Below the pieces are notes generated by a model, which searched no databases, was not told the DNA's origin, and saw only the letters and a list, made by a program, of their open reading frames with translations. A program made the position numbers and the translations under genes. DNA of 64,000 nt from Cellulomonas sp. WB94 (GTDB lineage Bacteria > Actinomycetota > Actinomycetes > Actinomycetales > Cellulomonadaceae): assembly GCF_003115775.1 (NCBI RefSeq), contig NZ_QEES01000002.1, positions 1 through 64,000 of the forward strand. The letters are read 5' to 3'. Shown in pieces: positions 52,119 to 61,868 of the stretch; positions within the stretch are counted from its first letter, which is position 1, and the number at the start of each line of letters is the position of its first letter.

Positions 52119-52642
52119 CTAGCCGCTGCGCTCGCGGGTCGGTCGACCGGCGGCAGCGCGGACCACGGGAACGTGATCCACCGGTCGGTGCGTCGCCACA
52201 CGTAGTCGGGCGTGACGATGGAGTGCGGCTTCGCGTAGAGCACGGCGGTCCGCGCCTCGGCGCAGTGCGACGCCATGAGCTCGCGGACGAGGGCCAAGGT
52301 CTCCCCCGTGTCCGCGACGTCGTCGACGATGAGTGCCCGCAGGCCGTGGAACGCGTCGGTGTCGAGCAGCGGCGGGAGGACGACGGGCCCCGGGAGCCGG
52401 GTGTCGATGCCCGTGTAGAACTCGACGTTGAGAGTGCCGACCGCCTTCGTTCCGAGCGCGTACGACAGCGCTCCGCCAGGCAGCAGCCCGCCGCGGGCCA
52501 CGGCCACGACGATGTCCGGCTCGAACCCCGACGCGACGACGGCCCGGGCGAGAGCACGTGTCGCCTGCCCGAACAGCTCCCAGTCGAGGATCTCGCGGTC
52601 GTCGGGGAGCCGCTGTCCGGGTGCCGCCTCGGTCATCGCCAT
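52040..52642 (-). CDS. Phosphoribosyltransferase
   Basis: PRTase type I fold protein, 200 residues from the ATG giving MAMTEAAPGQRLPDDREILD. The PRPP loop is ALIVDDVADTGETLALVREL; DIVVAVARGGLLPGGALSYA precedes it. This resembles the xanthine/hypoxanthine-guanine phosphoribosyltransferase group, suggesting purine salvage; the base specificity is not certain. The last 26 or so codons (from MNGTGVDPAITGEPPEEQ) are not PRTase-like and coincide with the stem I region of the ileS T-box. Confidence 0.8.
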   Translation of the reverse strand: MAMTEAAPGQRLPDDREILDWELFGQATRALARAVVASGFEPDIVVAVARGGLLPGGALSYALGTKAVGTLNVEFYTGIDTRLPGPVVLPPLLDTDAFHGLRALIVDDVADTGETLALVRELMASHCAEARTAVLYAKPHSIVTPDYVWRRTDRWITFPWSALPPVDRPASAAASMNGTGVDPAITGEPPEEQLSAGGAQ

Positions 52643-52743
52643 GCCCGCAGCGTATGCGCCGAGCGCCGGCGCGTCCGTGCCCGCACGTCCCGGTCGCGGT
52701 CCCCTGGTCCGGGGTAGTGAGCCCCGCACGGCACAATCATGGG

Positions 52744-53427
52744 GTGAATGCCGCCCCCACCGCCCTCGTCCTGCTCGACCTCGACGGGACGCTCATGGAC
52801 TCCGCGCCCGGCATCGTGTCCTCCGCTGCCGAGGCGTACCGGACTCTCGGTCTGCCGGTGCCCGACGCGCCGACGCTGCGCTCGTTCGTCGGCCCGCCGA
52901 TCACGGACTCCTTCCCCCGCCACGGCGTGCCCCCGGAACGGCTCCGCGAGATGGTGCGGGCCTACCGGACCGTCTTCGAGGCCGGCGGCATGTTCGACAA
53001 CTCGGTGTTCGACGGCGTCCCGGACGCCCTGGCCCGGCTGCGCGCGGCGGGCTGCACGCTCGTCGTCGCCACGTCGAAGCCCGTCGTCTACGCGCGCCCG
53101 ATCTGCGACCACTTCGGGCTGAGCGACCTGGTCGACGCCGTCTACGGGGCGCCGCTCGACGAGCACACCTCGACCAAGGCGATGGTCATCGCCGAGGCGC
53201 TCGCAGGGCTGGGGTTCGCGCCGGGGACGCCCGGCGCCCGCGCCGTCATGGTCGGCGACCGTGCGCACGACGTGCGGGGCGCGGCCGAGAACGACCTCGA
53301 CTGCATCGGCGTCACGTGGGGGTACGCGGCCGACGGTGAGCTCGACCAGGCAGGCGCGGTCGCGGTGGTGGACGACCTCGACGCGCTCGTCGCCGAGGTG
53401 CTCGGGCGGGTCGGCGTCGCCGCGTGA
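52744..53427 (+). CDS. HAD-family phosphatase
   Basis: Haloacid dehalogenase superfamily hydrolase, 227 residues from a GTG (VNAAPTALVLLDLDGTLMDS). Motif I is DLDGT, motif II ATSKPV, and motif IV VMVGDRAHDVRGAAEN. The helical cap (residues 25-90) places it near phosphoglycolate phosphatase / PPase-like proteins. The physiological substrate is unknown. It is divergent from the phosphoribosyltransferase and followed after 34 bp by a membrane protein gene. Confidence 0.88.
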   Translation: MNAAPTALVLLDLDGTLMDSAPGIVSSAAEAYRTLGLPVPDAPTLRSFVGPPITDSFPRHGVPPERLREMVRAYRTVFEAGGMFDNSVFDGVPDALARLRAAGCTLVVATSKPVVYARPICDHFGLSDLVDAVYGAPLDEHTSTKAMVIAEALAGLGFAPGTPGARAVMVGDRAHDVRGAAENDLDCIGVTWGYAADGELDQAGAVAVVDDLDALVAEVLGRVGVAA

Positions 53428-53461
53428 CGGCTGGCTGCGCGCGGCTCGCTAGGCTCACGAC

Positions 53462-54115
53462 GTGAATCTCGTCGACGCCCTCGGATGGGCCGGATCCGCC
53501 CTGCTCGTCTACTCGGTGCTGCAGTCGCGCATGCTGCGGCTCCGCGTGCTCAACCTCGCGGCGTCCCTCGCGCTGGTGGCGTTCAACGCCATCATCGGCG
53601 TGTGGCCCATGGTCGCGATGAACGCCGCTCTGTGCCTGATCAACGGGTGGTTCGCCGTCTCGCTCGTCCGGCAGCGGAACCGCGGCAGCGCGTTCGACTG
53701 GGTCGGCGCCGGGCCTGACGACCCGTTCGTCCGCCGCTTCCTGACGCAGCACGGCGACGACGTCGCGGAGTTCTTCCCGGTGGCGCGCGACCTGCCCGCC
53801 GCGCTCGCGACGGTGAGCGCCGCAGACACGCTGTGCGCCCTCGTGCTGCACGGCGACGTCACGGTCGGCCTCGTCGTCGCGACAGCGGACGACAGCGCAC
53901 CGGGCGGCACGTGGCGACTTCTCATCGACTACGTCATCCCGGGGTATCGCGACTACACCGCAGGATCCTTCATCTACTCCCCCGCCGGACCGTTCGCCGC
54001 CCGCGGCGCGGGCCGCGTGGTCGCGGGCCCCGAGCTGGCCCCGGTGCGCACGTACCTCGGGCACGCGGGCTTCGACCCGGCCGAGCGCGGATGGGCCCGC
54101 GCGCTGCAGGCCTGA
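53462..54115 (+). CDS. YgjV-like membrane protein
   Basis: Protein of 217 residues from a GTG (VNLVDALGWAGSALLVYSVL). Three closely spaced helices (residues 5-22, 28-48 and 50-68) resemble the YgjV inner-membrane family; the rest (80-217) is soluble and looks GNAT-like in the middle, without a clear acetyl-CoA loop. The function is unknown. It probably shares a transcript with the HAD gene and converges with an SDR gene. Confidence 0.6.
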   Translation: MNLVDALGWAGSALLVYSVLQSRMLRLRVLNLAASLALVAFNAIIGVWPMVAMNAALCLINGWFAVSLVRQRNRGSAFDWVGAGPDDPFVRRFLTQHGDDVAEFFPVARDLPAALATVSAADTLCALVLHGDVTVGLVVATADDSAPGGTWRLLIDYVIPGYRDYTAGSFIYSPAGPFAARGAGRVVAGPELAPVRTYLGHAGFDPAERGWARALQA

Positions 54116-54147
54116 GAACCCCTGCCGCCACCGTCTCCGGCGGCGCG

Positions 54148-54939
54148 TCAGGCGCGAGCGACCATCGTGTTCGACACCTGGGCACGCGGCCGGATCACGA
54201 GCAGGTCGACGTTGACGTGGTGCGGCCGCGACAGCACCCAGGCGATCGCGTCGGCGACGTCCTCGGCCACCAGCGGTCCACCGACGACCCCCTCGTAGAC
54301 GGCGTCGGCCCGCGCCTGGTCGCCGCCGAACCTCGTCACGCTGAACTCGTCGGTGCGGACCATCCCCGGAGCGATCTCGAGGACGCGCACCGGCTCGCCG
54401 ACGAGCTCGAGGCGAAGCGTCGTCGCGATCTGACGCTCCGCATGCTTCGCCGCGACGTAGCCACCGCCCCCCGGGTACGTGTCGTGCGCCGCGGTCGAGC
54501 TGAGCACCAGAACGTCGCCACGGCCGCTCGCGCGCAGGGCCGGGAGCAGTGCCTGGGTGACCCGCAGGGTGCCGAGCACGTTGATCTCGTACATCTGACG
54601 CCACTGGTCGAGCGAGCCGGTCGCGACGGGGTCCTGGCCGAAGGCGCCGCCCGCGTTGTTGACGAGCGCATGCACCGGTCCGCCCGCGACGACCTCGCGC
54701 GCCAGCCGTGCGACGTCGTCGTCGGACGTCAGGTCGGCAACGATCGCCTCCGCACCCGTCTCGGCCGCGAGCGCCGCCAGCCGGTCCGCGCGCCGCGCCA
54801 CCGCCACGACCGCCCAGCCGTCGGCGCGCAGCCGTCGCACCGTCGCCGCGCCGATGCCCGACGACGCGCCGGTCACGACGGCTCGCAGCCCCGTGCCCGG
54901 GTCGCCGATGACTGTGGGTGTGCTGGCTGGTGTGCTCAT
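54148..54939 (-). CDS. Short-chain dehydrogenase/reductase, copy 1
   Basis: Classical NAD(P)-dependent SDR, 263 residues. The cofactor motif is TGASSGIG, NNAG is in ALVNNAGGAFG, and the catalytic residues are a Ser at 147-148, Tyr161 and Lys165 (YVAAKHAER). The sequence resembles the YdfG-like serine/3-hydroxy-acid dehydrogenase group (INVLGTLRVTQALLPALRAS, VRVLEIAPGMVRTDEFSVTR). It is a close paralogue of the SDR at 56756-57526. It diverges from the GGDEF gene. Confidence 0.9.
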   Translation of the reverse strand: MSTPASTPTVIGDPGTGLRAVVTGASSGIGAATVRRLRADGWAVVAVARRADRLAALAAETGAEAIVADLTSDDDVARLAREVVAGGPVHALVNNAGGAFGQDPVATGSLDQWRQMYEINVLGTLRVTQALLPALRASGRGDVLVLSSTAAHDTYPGGGGYVAAKHAERQIATTLRLELVGEPVRVLEIAPGMVRTDEFSVTRFGGDQARADAVYEGVVGGPLVAEDVADAIAWVLSRPHHVNVDLLVIRPRAQVSNTMVARA

Positions 54940-55086
54940 GGGCCCGACCCTATGCGGACTGGGCGCGGCGGTGCACGGCGGTGCGATGTGCTCACGTCCG
55001 GCGCCCGCGCGCCGATGGGGGAATCACGCAGCAGCGACGATGCCGTCGCGCGCACGAGGACGAGAGAGGCCAGGACCATTTCGGCG

Positions 55087-56727
55087 GTGGACGAGCGACC
55101 TGCCGCGATCGACCGTCCCGGCACGCCGGACTGGGACCTGCTCGTGGACGAGCTCGAGCTGCTGAGCGAGACCGACCCGCACGCGTGCGTCGCCCGGTCG
55201 GTCGGCGCGCTCGAGCTGGCCCGCGCCCTCGACGACGAGGACGCCGAGATGCGGCTGTCGTGCCTAACGGCCTACGCCCATCACGTGCTCGCCGACGACG
55301 CGGCAGCACTGGCCGCTGCGGCCCGCACCGAGACCCTCGCCCGCGAGCGCGGCGACCTCGTGTGGCAGTCGCGGGCGGCCGTCTGCCGGGCCCTCGTCCA
55401 CCACGAGATCGGCGACCTCGACACGGCGATCGACCTGTTGACGCAGGCGCTCGCACTGCGCCGTGCCGCCGGGGACGACGCCGGCACGGCTTCGGTCCTG
55501 AACAGCCTCGGCACCGTCTACACCGGCATGGCCCAGCTCGCACCCCAGGCGGCCCAGGTCCTCACGCAGGCCCGCCGGCTGTGGCTCGCAGCCGGTGACC
55601 CCGACCACGCGGCCATGGCGCTGACCAACCTGGCCATGACGTTCGTGGTCACCAGCCGCCGGCTCCAGCAGGAGAACCCCCGCGGCGCGCTGAGCGCCGT
55701 CCGGCACGCCCTGAAGATCGCGCGGCAGGCCGTCGACGAGGCCGATGCGACCGGCATGGGTCGCGTCGCGATCGACGCCCGGCTCGCCGTCGTCGGCGCC
55801 CACATGGTCGGCGGAGACCTCGAGGCCGCGGGCGAGGCGCTCGAGGCCACGCGCGTGATGCTGGCGCGCTTCCCCACGTCGCGCCAGCAGATCGCCCTTG
55901 CCGGCTTCCGTGGGCGCTGGCTGGTGCGCTCGGGACGGCTCGACGAGGCGGTCCTCGAGCTGTGCGACGGCCTCGACCGCTGCGAGGCGATCGGTCGCCC
56001 CGCCGAGCGCCTCGAGATGCTGGCTGCGCTCGTGGACGCGCACGAGGGTCGCGGCGACCTCGCGGCGGCGCTGCGCACGCTCCGCGAGCTGCACCTCGCG
56101 ACCACCCAGCAGCACGAGCGCGCCGCGGACCGTCGCGCCGACCTGCTCAGCTCGCGCCTCGAGCTCGAGCGGATCGAGCAGAGCGCCGCGGCCGAACGTC
56201 GCCGCGCGGCGGCTCTCGAGGAGCACAACGCCCGGCTCGAGCACGACGCCACCCACGACGCTCTCACAGGTCTCGCGAACCGCCGCGCGCTGGACACCGC
56301 GCTCGCGGACTGGGTCGCCTCTCGCGCGGAGCGGTTCGCCTGCGCGCTCATCGACGTCGACCACTTCAAGCGCGTCAACGACCGCTGGTCGCACCAGGTC
56401 GGTAACCAGGTCCTGGCCCGGATCGGCGCCCTCCTGACCGGCACGCTTCGAGCGAGCGACCGTGCGGCCCGCTACGGGGGCGAAGAGTTCGTCCTGCTGC
56501 TCGACGGCGTCGACGCCCTGTCCGCGGCCGAGGTCTGCGAACGCCTCCGCGACACCGTCCGGGACCACTCGTGGCACGACCTGGTTCCGGGCGGCGGGAT
56601 CACGGTGAGCATCGGGGTCGCCCAGCACCACGCCCACGAGACCGTGCCGGACCTGCTCGGGCGGGCGGACTCGGCCCTCTACCGGGCCAAGGCCGCCGGT
56701 CGGGACCGGGTCCGCTCCGCACCCTGA
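55087..56727 (+). CDS. TPR-like sensor with GGDEF domain
   Basis: Soluble diguanylate cyclase of about 546 residues. Residues 1 to about 360 are helical tetratricopeptide-like repeats (GTASVLNSLGTVYTGMAQLA, DHAAMALTNLAMTF, RLEMLAALVDAHEGRGDLAA). A short coiled coil (AAAERRRAAALEEHNARLEH) leads to the GGDEF domain with YGGEEFVLLL and CALIDVDHFKRVNDRWSHQV, so it should be active. There are no membrane segments. The GTG at 55087 is preferred because codons further upstream, to the ATG at 55015, include several rare for this genome (TCA, AGA, ATT). It lies between two SDR paralogues. Confidence 0.85.
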   Translation: MDERPAAIDRPGTPDWDLLVDELELLSETDPHACVARSVGALELARALDDEDAEMRLSCLTAYAHHVLADDAAALAAAARTETLARERGDLVWQSRAAVCRALVHHEIGDLDTAIDLLTQALALRRAAGDDAGTASVLNSLGTVYTGMAQLAPQAAQVLTQARRLWLAAGDPDHAAMALTNLAMTFVVTSRRLQQENPRGALSAVRHALKIARQAVDEADATGMGRVAIDARLAVVGAHMVGGDLEAAGEALEATRVMLARFPTSRQQIALAGFRGRWLVRSGRLDEAVLELCDGLDRCEAIGRPAERLEMLAALVDAHEGRGDLAAALRTLRELHLATTQQHERAADRRADLLSSRLELERIEQSAAAERRRAAALEEHNARLEHDATHDALTGLANRRALDTALADWVASRAERFACALIDVDHFKRVNDRWSHQVGNQVLARIGALLTGTLRASDRAARYGGEEFVLLLDGVDALSAAEVCERLRDTVRDHSWHDLVPGGGITVSIGVAQHHAHETVPDLLGRADSALYRAKAAGRDRVRSAP

Positions 56728-56755
56728 GACCGGGCCGCACCTGCGTGCGTGCGGC

Positions 56756-57526
56756 CTACGCTCGCCCGGCGGCCGCCGGTCGTCGGCCGATCTGGGTGTT
56801 CGAGACCTGGGCGCGCGGCCGGACGACGAGCGTGTCGATGTTCACGTGGTGCGGACGCGTGAGCGCGAAAGCGATGACGTCCGCGACGTCGTCGGCCACG
56901 AGCGGCTCGTAGCCCTCGTAGACCTTCGCGGCCCGCTCGGCGTCGCCGGCGAACCGGACGAGCGCGAACTCCTCCGTCGCGACGTTCCCCGGCGCGATGT
57001 CGATGACGCGCACCGGCTCCCCGATGAGCTCGAGGCGCAGCGTCGTCGTCAGCATCCGCTCGGCGTGCTTGACACCCGTGTACCCGGCGCCGCCCTCGTA
57101 CGGGGCGATGCCGGCGGTCGAGGTCACCACGAGGACGTCGCCGCGACCGCTCGCGCGCAGCGCCGGCAGGAGCGCCTGCGTGACGCGCAGGGTGCCGAGC
57201 ACGTTCGTCTCGTACATCGCGCGCCAGCCGTCGACGTCGGCCTGCTCGACCCGGTCGAGCCCGAGCGCGCCGCCGGCGTTGTTGACCAGCGACGTCAGCC
57301 CCCCGGTGTCGTCGATGAACGCCGCGAGCCGCGCGACGTCGTCGTCGGACGTCAGGTCGGCCGCGAACGCCTCAGCGCCGGTCTCGGCGGCCAGCGCCTC
57401 GAGACGGTCCGCGCGCCGCGCGACGGCCACGACGGCCCACCCGTCGGCGCGAAGCCGACGCACCGTGGCCGCGCCGATGCCGCTCGAGGCCCCGGTCACG
57501 ACGGCGCGCAGCCGACCGGCGGTCAC
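56756..57526 (-). CDS. Short-chain dehydrogenase/reductase, copy 2
   Basis: SDR of 256 residues starting at the GTG that overlaps the aminotransferase stop (GTGA). TGASSGIG, SLVNNAGGALG, the catalytic Tyr-Lys pair in YTGVKHAER and DIAPGNVATEEFALVRF are present. Large parts match copy 1, for instance GIGAATVRRLRADGWAVVAV is identical. Coupling to the aminotransferase suggests that it reduces the aldehyde or keto product of transamination, for example malonic semialdehyde to a hydroxy acid. This is inference from context. Confidence 0.9.
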   Translation of the reverse strand: MTAGRLRAVVTGASSGIGAATVRRLRADGWAVVAVARRADRLEALAAETGAEAFAADLTSDDDVARLAAFIDDTGGLTSLVNNAGGALGLDRVEQADVDGWRAMYETNVLGTLRVTQALLPALRASGRGDVLVVTSTAGIAPYEGGAGYTGVKHAERMLTTTLRLELIGEPVRVIDIAPGNVATEEFALVRFAGDAERAAKVYEGYEPLVADDVADVIAFALTRPHHVNIDTLVVRPRAQVSNTQIGRRPAAAGRA

Positions 57527-58845
57527 AGGGCACCGCCCACGACCGCGAGGGCCTCGTCGTAGATCGCGAGCGCCGTGCTCACCTGGTCGTCCGTGACGAT
57601 GCACGGCGGCACGACGTGGATGCGGTTGTCCGCGAGGAACGGCAGCAGGCCGCGCGCCATGAGCTCGCTCTTGACCTGGGACATCGCGCGGGCCGGCAGC
57701 GGCGCGCGCGTCGAGCGGTCGCTCACGAGCTCGAGCGCCCAGAAGACTCCGCGCCCCCGCACCTCGCCGATGACCTCGTGCCGCTCGGCCAGCTCCGCCA
57801 GGCCCGGTCCGAGCACGTCCGCGCCGATCCGGGCGGCGTTCTCGACGACGTGCTCGTCCTCCATCGCACCGATGGTCGCGACGATCGCCGCCATCGCGAG
57901 CGGGTGCCCCGAGTAGGTCAGGCCGCCGGGGAACACGCGGTCGTCGAACGCCGCCGCGATCGGGTCGGAGATGATGACGCCGCCCGCCGGCACGTACCCG
58001 GAGTTGACGCCCTTCGCGAAGGTGATGAGGTCCGGGACGACGCCGTCGTGGTCGAACGCGAACCACTCCCCGGTCCGCCCGAACCCGGCCATCACCTCGT
58101 CGAGGATCAGCAGCACGCCGTACCGGTCGGCGATCGCCCGGACGCCCGCGAGGTACCCCGGCGGCGGGACCAGGACACCAGCCGTCCCGACGATCGTCTC
58201 GATGAGGATCGCCGCGACGGACGACGGCCCCTCGGACTGCAGGACGCGCTCGAGGTGGACGAGCGCGCGCTCGCACTCCTGCTCGGGCGTGGTCGCCCAG
58301 AACTCGCTGCGGTACAGGTACGGGCCGAACACATGGACGTGGCCGCGCGCGTACTCGTTCGGGATCCGCCGCCAGTCGCCCGTCGCGACGACGGCCGAGC
58401 CGGTGTTGCCGTGGTACGAGCGGTAGAACGAGATCACCTTGTCGCGGCCGGTCACCTGGCGCGCCATCCGGATCGCGTTCTCGTTGGCGTCCGCGCCGCC
58501 GTTCGTGAAGAAGACCTTGGAGAACCCGGCGGGCGCATGCGCGACGATCGCCGCGGCCGCCTGACCCCGCGGGAGCACCGCATGGCCCGGGGCCACGGTC
58601 GTCAGCACCTGGGCCTGCGCCGCGATCGCCGCGACGACCCGCGGGTGCTGGTGGCCGATGTTCGTGTTGACCAGCTGGCTCGAGAAGTCCAGCAGCGTGC
58701 GCCCGTCCGCCGTCTGGACCTCGCACCCTGCCGCGCCCGTGATGACGATGGGGTCGAGGGTGCGCTGGGCGGACCAGGAGTGGAACACGTGGGCGCGGTC
58801 GAGCTCGTGCGCGAGCCGTCCGGCGTCGTCGAGCGGTGCGGTCAT
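57523..58845 (-). CDS. Class III (omega-type) aminotransferase
   Basis: PLP enzyme of fold type I, subgroup II, 440 residues. PLP contacts are NGGADANENAIRMARQVTGR, the Asp in LLILDEVMAGFGRTGEW (Asp249) and the Schiff-base lysine Lys278 in ITFAKGVNSGYVPAGGV. The group includes beta-alanine:pyruvate and omega-amino-acid transaminases. Beta-alanine is the end product of reductive pyrimidine degradation, which fits the hydantoinase upstream. A strong terminator lies between it and the ABC operon. GAGAGGC stands before the ATG. Confidence 0.92.
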   Translation of the reverse strand: MTAPLDDAGRLAHELDRAHVFHSWSAQRTLDPIVITGAAGCEVQTADGRTLLDFSSQLVNTNIGHQHPRVVAAIAAQAQVLTTVAPGHAVLPRGQAAAAIVAHAPAGFSKVFFTNGGADANENAIRMARQVTGRDKVISFYRSYHGNTGSAVVATGDWRRIPNEYARGHVHVFGPYLYRSEFWATTPEQECERALVHLERVLQSEGPSSVAAILIETIVGTAGVLVPPPGYLAGVRAIADRYGVLLILDEVMAGFGRTGEWFAFDHDGVVPDLITFAKGVNSGYVPAGGVIISDPIAAAFDDRVFPGGLTYSGHPLAMAAIVATIGAMEDEHVVENAARIGADVLGPGLAELAERHEVIGEVRGRGVFWALELVSDRSTRAPLPARAMSQVKSELMARGLLPFLADNRIHVVPPCIVTDDQVSTALAIYDEALAVVGGAL

Positions 58846-58881
58846 GCCTCTCGCCTCTTTCTCGGGTGGTGCCCGGACCCG

Positions 58882-58922
58882 CCGGGGTCGACGCCGCTGC
58901 GGTGCGGCGGCGCCGACCCCGG
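58882..58922 (-). terminator. Terminator hairpin after the ABC operon
   Basis: The outer arms CCGGGGTCG (58882-58890) and CGACCCCGG (58914-58922) and an inner stem around CGCCGC/GCGGCG make a nearly continuous stem of about 17 bp with one mismatch. It lies 42 bp after the substrate-binding-protein gene and 37 bp before the aminotransferase ATG. Confidence 0.7.
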
Positions 58923-58963
58923 TCAGGTGCCCGCGTGGTGCGGGTCCTGCGGTGCTGGCGTGG

Positions 58964-60142
58964 TCAGCTGCCGCCGGCCGCGAGGGTCACGGTGAGCGGC
59001 GCGAACGTCGTGCCCGTCACGTCGACCCCCTCGGCGGTGAGCTCCGCGAGCGCCTTCGTCACATACTCGTTGGTGTGCGCCTCGGCGTCCGGCTCCTTGG
59101 TGATGACACTCGCACCCTGGTCGTTCTTGGTCGTCAGGGCCACGTCGACCGTCTGCTTCCAGGCGGCCTCGTCGATCATGCCGATGCCGGCTTTGGACGG
59201 CCAGATGAGCTTGTTGACCTCGTTCGTCTGCCACAGCTGGTGGCTGTTGCCCAGCTGGGAGCCGGCGGCCACGACGGCGTCACGGGCGGCCTCCGGGTTG
59301 TCGCGGGCGTAGATCCAGCCCTCGAGGCTCGCCTTGATGAACTTCACGGTCGTGTCCTGGTACGCCTTGTCCGAGCTCAGCTTCTCGGTGTTCGCCCAGA
59401 TGGCGTCCTGGAGCATCGCCGTGCCCTCGGTGTTCCAGTCGATCACCGAGAAGTCGGACGGCTGGTACAGCGCACCCGTCGCCGGGTTCGTGGCCTCGAG
59501 GACCTGGGCGAACTCGTTGTAGGTCATCGCCTGGGCCGCGTCGATCTCACCGGAGAGCAGCGCGTTCATGTCGAACTGCTGCTGGACGAGCGTCACGTCC
59601 GTGGCCGGGTCGAGCCCCGCCTTGGTCATGCCCGCGAACAGCTCGAACTCGTTGCCGTAGCCCCAGTTGCCGACCTTCTTGCCCTTGAGGTCGGCCGCCG
59701 TCGTGATGCCGCTGCCGGCGAGGGCGACCTGCAGGGTGCCCGATCGCTGGAAGATCTGCGCGACGTCGGTGATCCCGGCGCCCTGCTCGCGTGAGGCGAG
59801 CGCCTTGGGCACCCACGCGATCGCGTAGTCGACCGAGCCGTCGGCCAGGACGGTCTGCGGCACGATGTCCACGCCGCCCTCGACGATCGTCACGTCGAGG
59901 CCCTCGGCCTTGTAGAAGCCCTGCTCGAGGGCCGCGTAGTAGCCGGCGAACTGCGCCTGCGTGAACCACTGCAGCTGGAGCCTGACCGGGGTGAGCGCGG
60001 CTGTCGTCGCGGCCGCCGTCGCGCCGGCCGTCCCCGTGGCCGCCGACTCGGTCGCGCTGCTGCTGCTGCACCCGGTGAGAGCGAGCGCCGCGGCAACGCC
60101 GACGGCGGCTGCGCCCCATCCGGTACGCCTGGTGAGTCTCAT
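58964..60142 (-). CDS. ABC importer substrate-binding lipoprotein, NMT1/THI5-like
   Basis: Lipoprotein of 392 residues: a signal peptide ending in the lipobox LALTGC, a Ser/Ala/Thr linker, then an NMT1-like periplasmic-binding domain ([54 protein letters not shown]). This family binds pyrimidine-like (thiamine precursor), riboflavin or sulfonate ligands. The ATG at 60142 has AGAGGG at correct distance; an ATG two codons earlier is too close to it. It is the last gene of the ABC operon. Confidence 0.92.
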   Translation of the reverse strand: MRLTRRTGWGAAAVGVAAALALTGCSSSSATESAATGTAGATAAATTAALTPVRLQLQWFTQAQFAGYYAALEQGFYKAEGLDVTIVEGGVDIVPQTVLADGSVDYAIAWVPKALASREQGAGITDVAQIFQRSGTLQVALAGSGITTAADLKGKKVGNWGYGNEFELFAGMTKAGLDPATDVTLVQQQFDMNALLSGEIDAAQAMTYNEFAQVLEATNPATGALYQPSDFSVIDWNTEGTAMLQDAIWANTEKLSSDKAYQDTTVKFIKASLEGWIYARDNPEAARDAVVAAGSQLGNSHQLWQTNEVNKLIWPSKAGIGMIDEAAWKQTVDVALTTKNDQGASVITKEPDAEAHTNEYVTKALAELTAEGVDVTGTTFAPLTVTLAAGGS

Positions 60143-60213
60143 CGTCATCCCTCTTCTCGGTGGGTGGTGATCGGCCGACCTGGCAGCACCGGCAGGCGGA
60201 CGTGGGTGGAGGG

Positions 60214-60981
60214 TCAGCGACCCTGGCGGCGCGCGACGACGCGTTCGAGCGCGAGCGTCGCGAGGTAGAAGACGAGACCCAGGGCGATCGCCCCGAGCAC
60301 GTAGGCCCAGGCCCGGGCATAGGCGCTGTTGGACGCGGCCGCGGTGATCCGCGACCCGAGACCGTTCTGCAGCCCGCCGAAGTACTCGGCGACGACCGCG
60401 GAGATGACGGCGGTCGACGAGGCGATGCGCAGTCCCGTGAACAGGAACGGCAGCGAGCCAGGGATCGTGAGCACGCGTGCCGTCTGACGGGGTGTCGCGG
60501 CGTAGGCGCGCAGGAGGTCGCGGTGCACCGGCTGGACCTCGCGCAGACCCCGCAGCATGTTGACGAACACGGGCACGAACACCACGACCGCGACGATCAT
60601 GCGGCGCGGGGTCGTGGACGTCGTCCCGAACATCGTGTTGAGCGCGGGGGCGAGCGCGACGATCGGCATGACCGAGACGGCCGCGGCCGTCGGGGACATC
60701 AGCGCGTCGATCCACCGGGCGCGCGTCGCGGCGATCGCCGCTCCGATCGCCACGACGGTCCCGACGACGAGCCCGACGAGCACGTTGGAGCCGGTCGCCA
60801 CAGCGGCGGTCCAGATCAGCGGTGCGAGCGCACCCGCCTGCGCGGCGATCGCCGTCGGGCTGGGCAGCAGGTACGGCTTGATGCCCGCGCCGACGACGAG
60901 CGCCTGCCAGCCGGCCAGCACGACCGACCCGAGGACGAGCGGCGGGAGCCAGGACCGGGCAGTGCGCGCGACGGCGGTCAT
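60214..60981 (-). CDS. ABC importer permease, second
   Basis: Permease of the SsuC/TauC (BPD_transp_1) type, 255 residues with six helices. The ATPase-contact EAA-like loop lies around [20 protein letters not shown]. The ATG overlaps the ATPase stop. It is one of two different permeases in this importer, suggesting a heterodimeric channel as in some riboflavin- or pyrimidine-type NMT1 systems. Confidence 0.92.
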   Translation of the reverse strand: MTAVARTARSWLPPLVLGSVVLAGWQALVVGAGIKPYLLPSPTAIAAQAGALAPLIWTAAVATGSNVLVGLVVGTVVAIGAAIAATRARWIDALMSPTAAAVSVMPIVALAPALNTMFGTTSTTPRRMIVAVVVFVPVFVNMLRGLREVQPVHRDLLRAYAATPRQTARVLTIPGSLPFLFTGLRIASSTAVISAVVAEYFGGLQNGLGSRITAAASNSAYARAWAYVLGAIALGLVFYLATLALERVVARRQGR

Positions 60982-61868
60982 CGGGCGTCCACGCCGCGCG
61001 GCATCGGGGTCGTCGCCGGTCCGTCCGCGGGGACCCGGTCGCCGTGGCCCTCGTGCAGGGCCTCGCGCACCGCGGTCACCGCGGCGAAGAACGAGGCGTC
61101 CTCGCGCAGCTCCTCGGAGCGCTCGGCGCCGCCGGTCAGGGTGATGGGCACGACCTGCCGGATGCGTCCCGGCCGCGGGGACATCACGACGACACGGTCG
61201 GAGAGGAAGACCGCCTCGGGGATCGAGTGCGTGACGAACACGACGGCGGCCTGGCTCTCCTGGCAGATCCGCACGAGCTCGGTCTGCATGCGCTCACGCG
61301 TCATCTCGTCGAGCGCCCCGAACGGCTCGTCCATGAGCAGCAGGCTCGGCTGCTCGGCGAGCGCGCGGGCGATCGCGACGCGCTGCTGCATGCCGCCGGA
61401 CAGCTGGTGGGGGAAGTGCCCGGCGAAGTCGGCCAGCCCGACGAGCTCGAGCAGCTCGGCCGCCCGTGCCGCCCTGCCTGCGCGACCGACCCCGTGCAGC
61501 TCGAGCGGCAGCTCGATGTTGGCGCGCACGGTCCGCCACGGGAGCAGCCCTGCCTGCTGGAACGCGATGCCGTAGTCCTGGTTCTCGCGGGCGACACGCG
61601 GCGCCTTGCCGAAGATCGACAGCTCCCCGGACGTCGGGGCGTCCAGGTCGGCGACGAGGCGCAGGAGCGTGGACTTGCCGCACCCGGACGGACCGATGAG
61701 GGACACGAACTCCCCCGGCGCGATGGTCAGGGAGACGTTCTCGAGCGCGGTGACCTCACCCGCCCTCGTGCGGAACACCTTGCCGACGCCGCGCGCCTCC
61801 ACGGCCGGGGTCAGGCCTGTCGGGCGTGGGGTGGCCGGCACCGTGCCGGTGGGGACCTGCGTGCTCAT
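60978..61868 (-). CDS. ABC importer ATPase
   Basis: SsuB/TauB-type ATP-binding subunit, 296 residues. Walker A is [17 protein letters not shown], the Q-loop is in [16 protein letters not shown], the signature [17 protein letters not shown] and Walker [17 protein letters not shown]. The switch histidine is in [18 protein letters not shown]. It overlaps both permease genes by ATGA, so the four subunits are made in one translational chain. Confidence 0.95.
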   Translation of the reverse strand: MSTQVPTGTVPATPRPTGLTPAVEARGVGKVFRTRAGEVTALENVSLTIAPGEFVSLIGPSGCGKSTLLRLVADLDAPTSGELSIFGKAPRVARENQDYGIAFQQAGLLPWRTVRANIELPLELHGVGRAGRAARAAELLELVGLADFAGHFPHQLSGGMQQRVAIARALAEQPSLLLMDEPFGALDEMTRERMQTELVRICQESQAAVVFVTHSIPEAVFLSDRVVVMSPRPGRIRQVVPITLTGGAERSEELREDASFFAAVTAVREALHEGHGDRVPADGPATTPMPRGVDAR

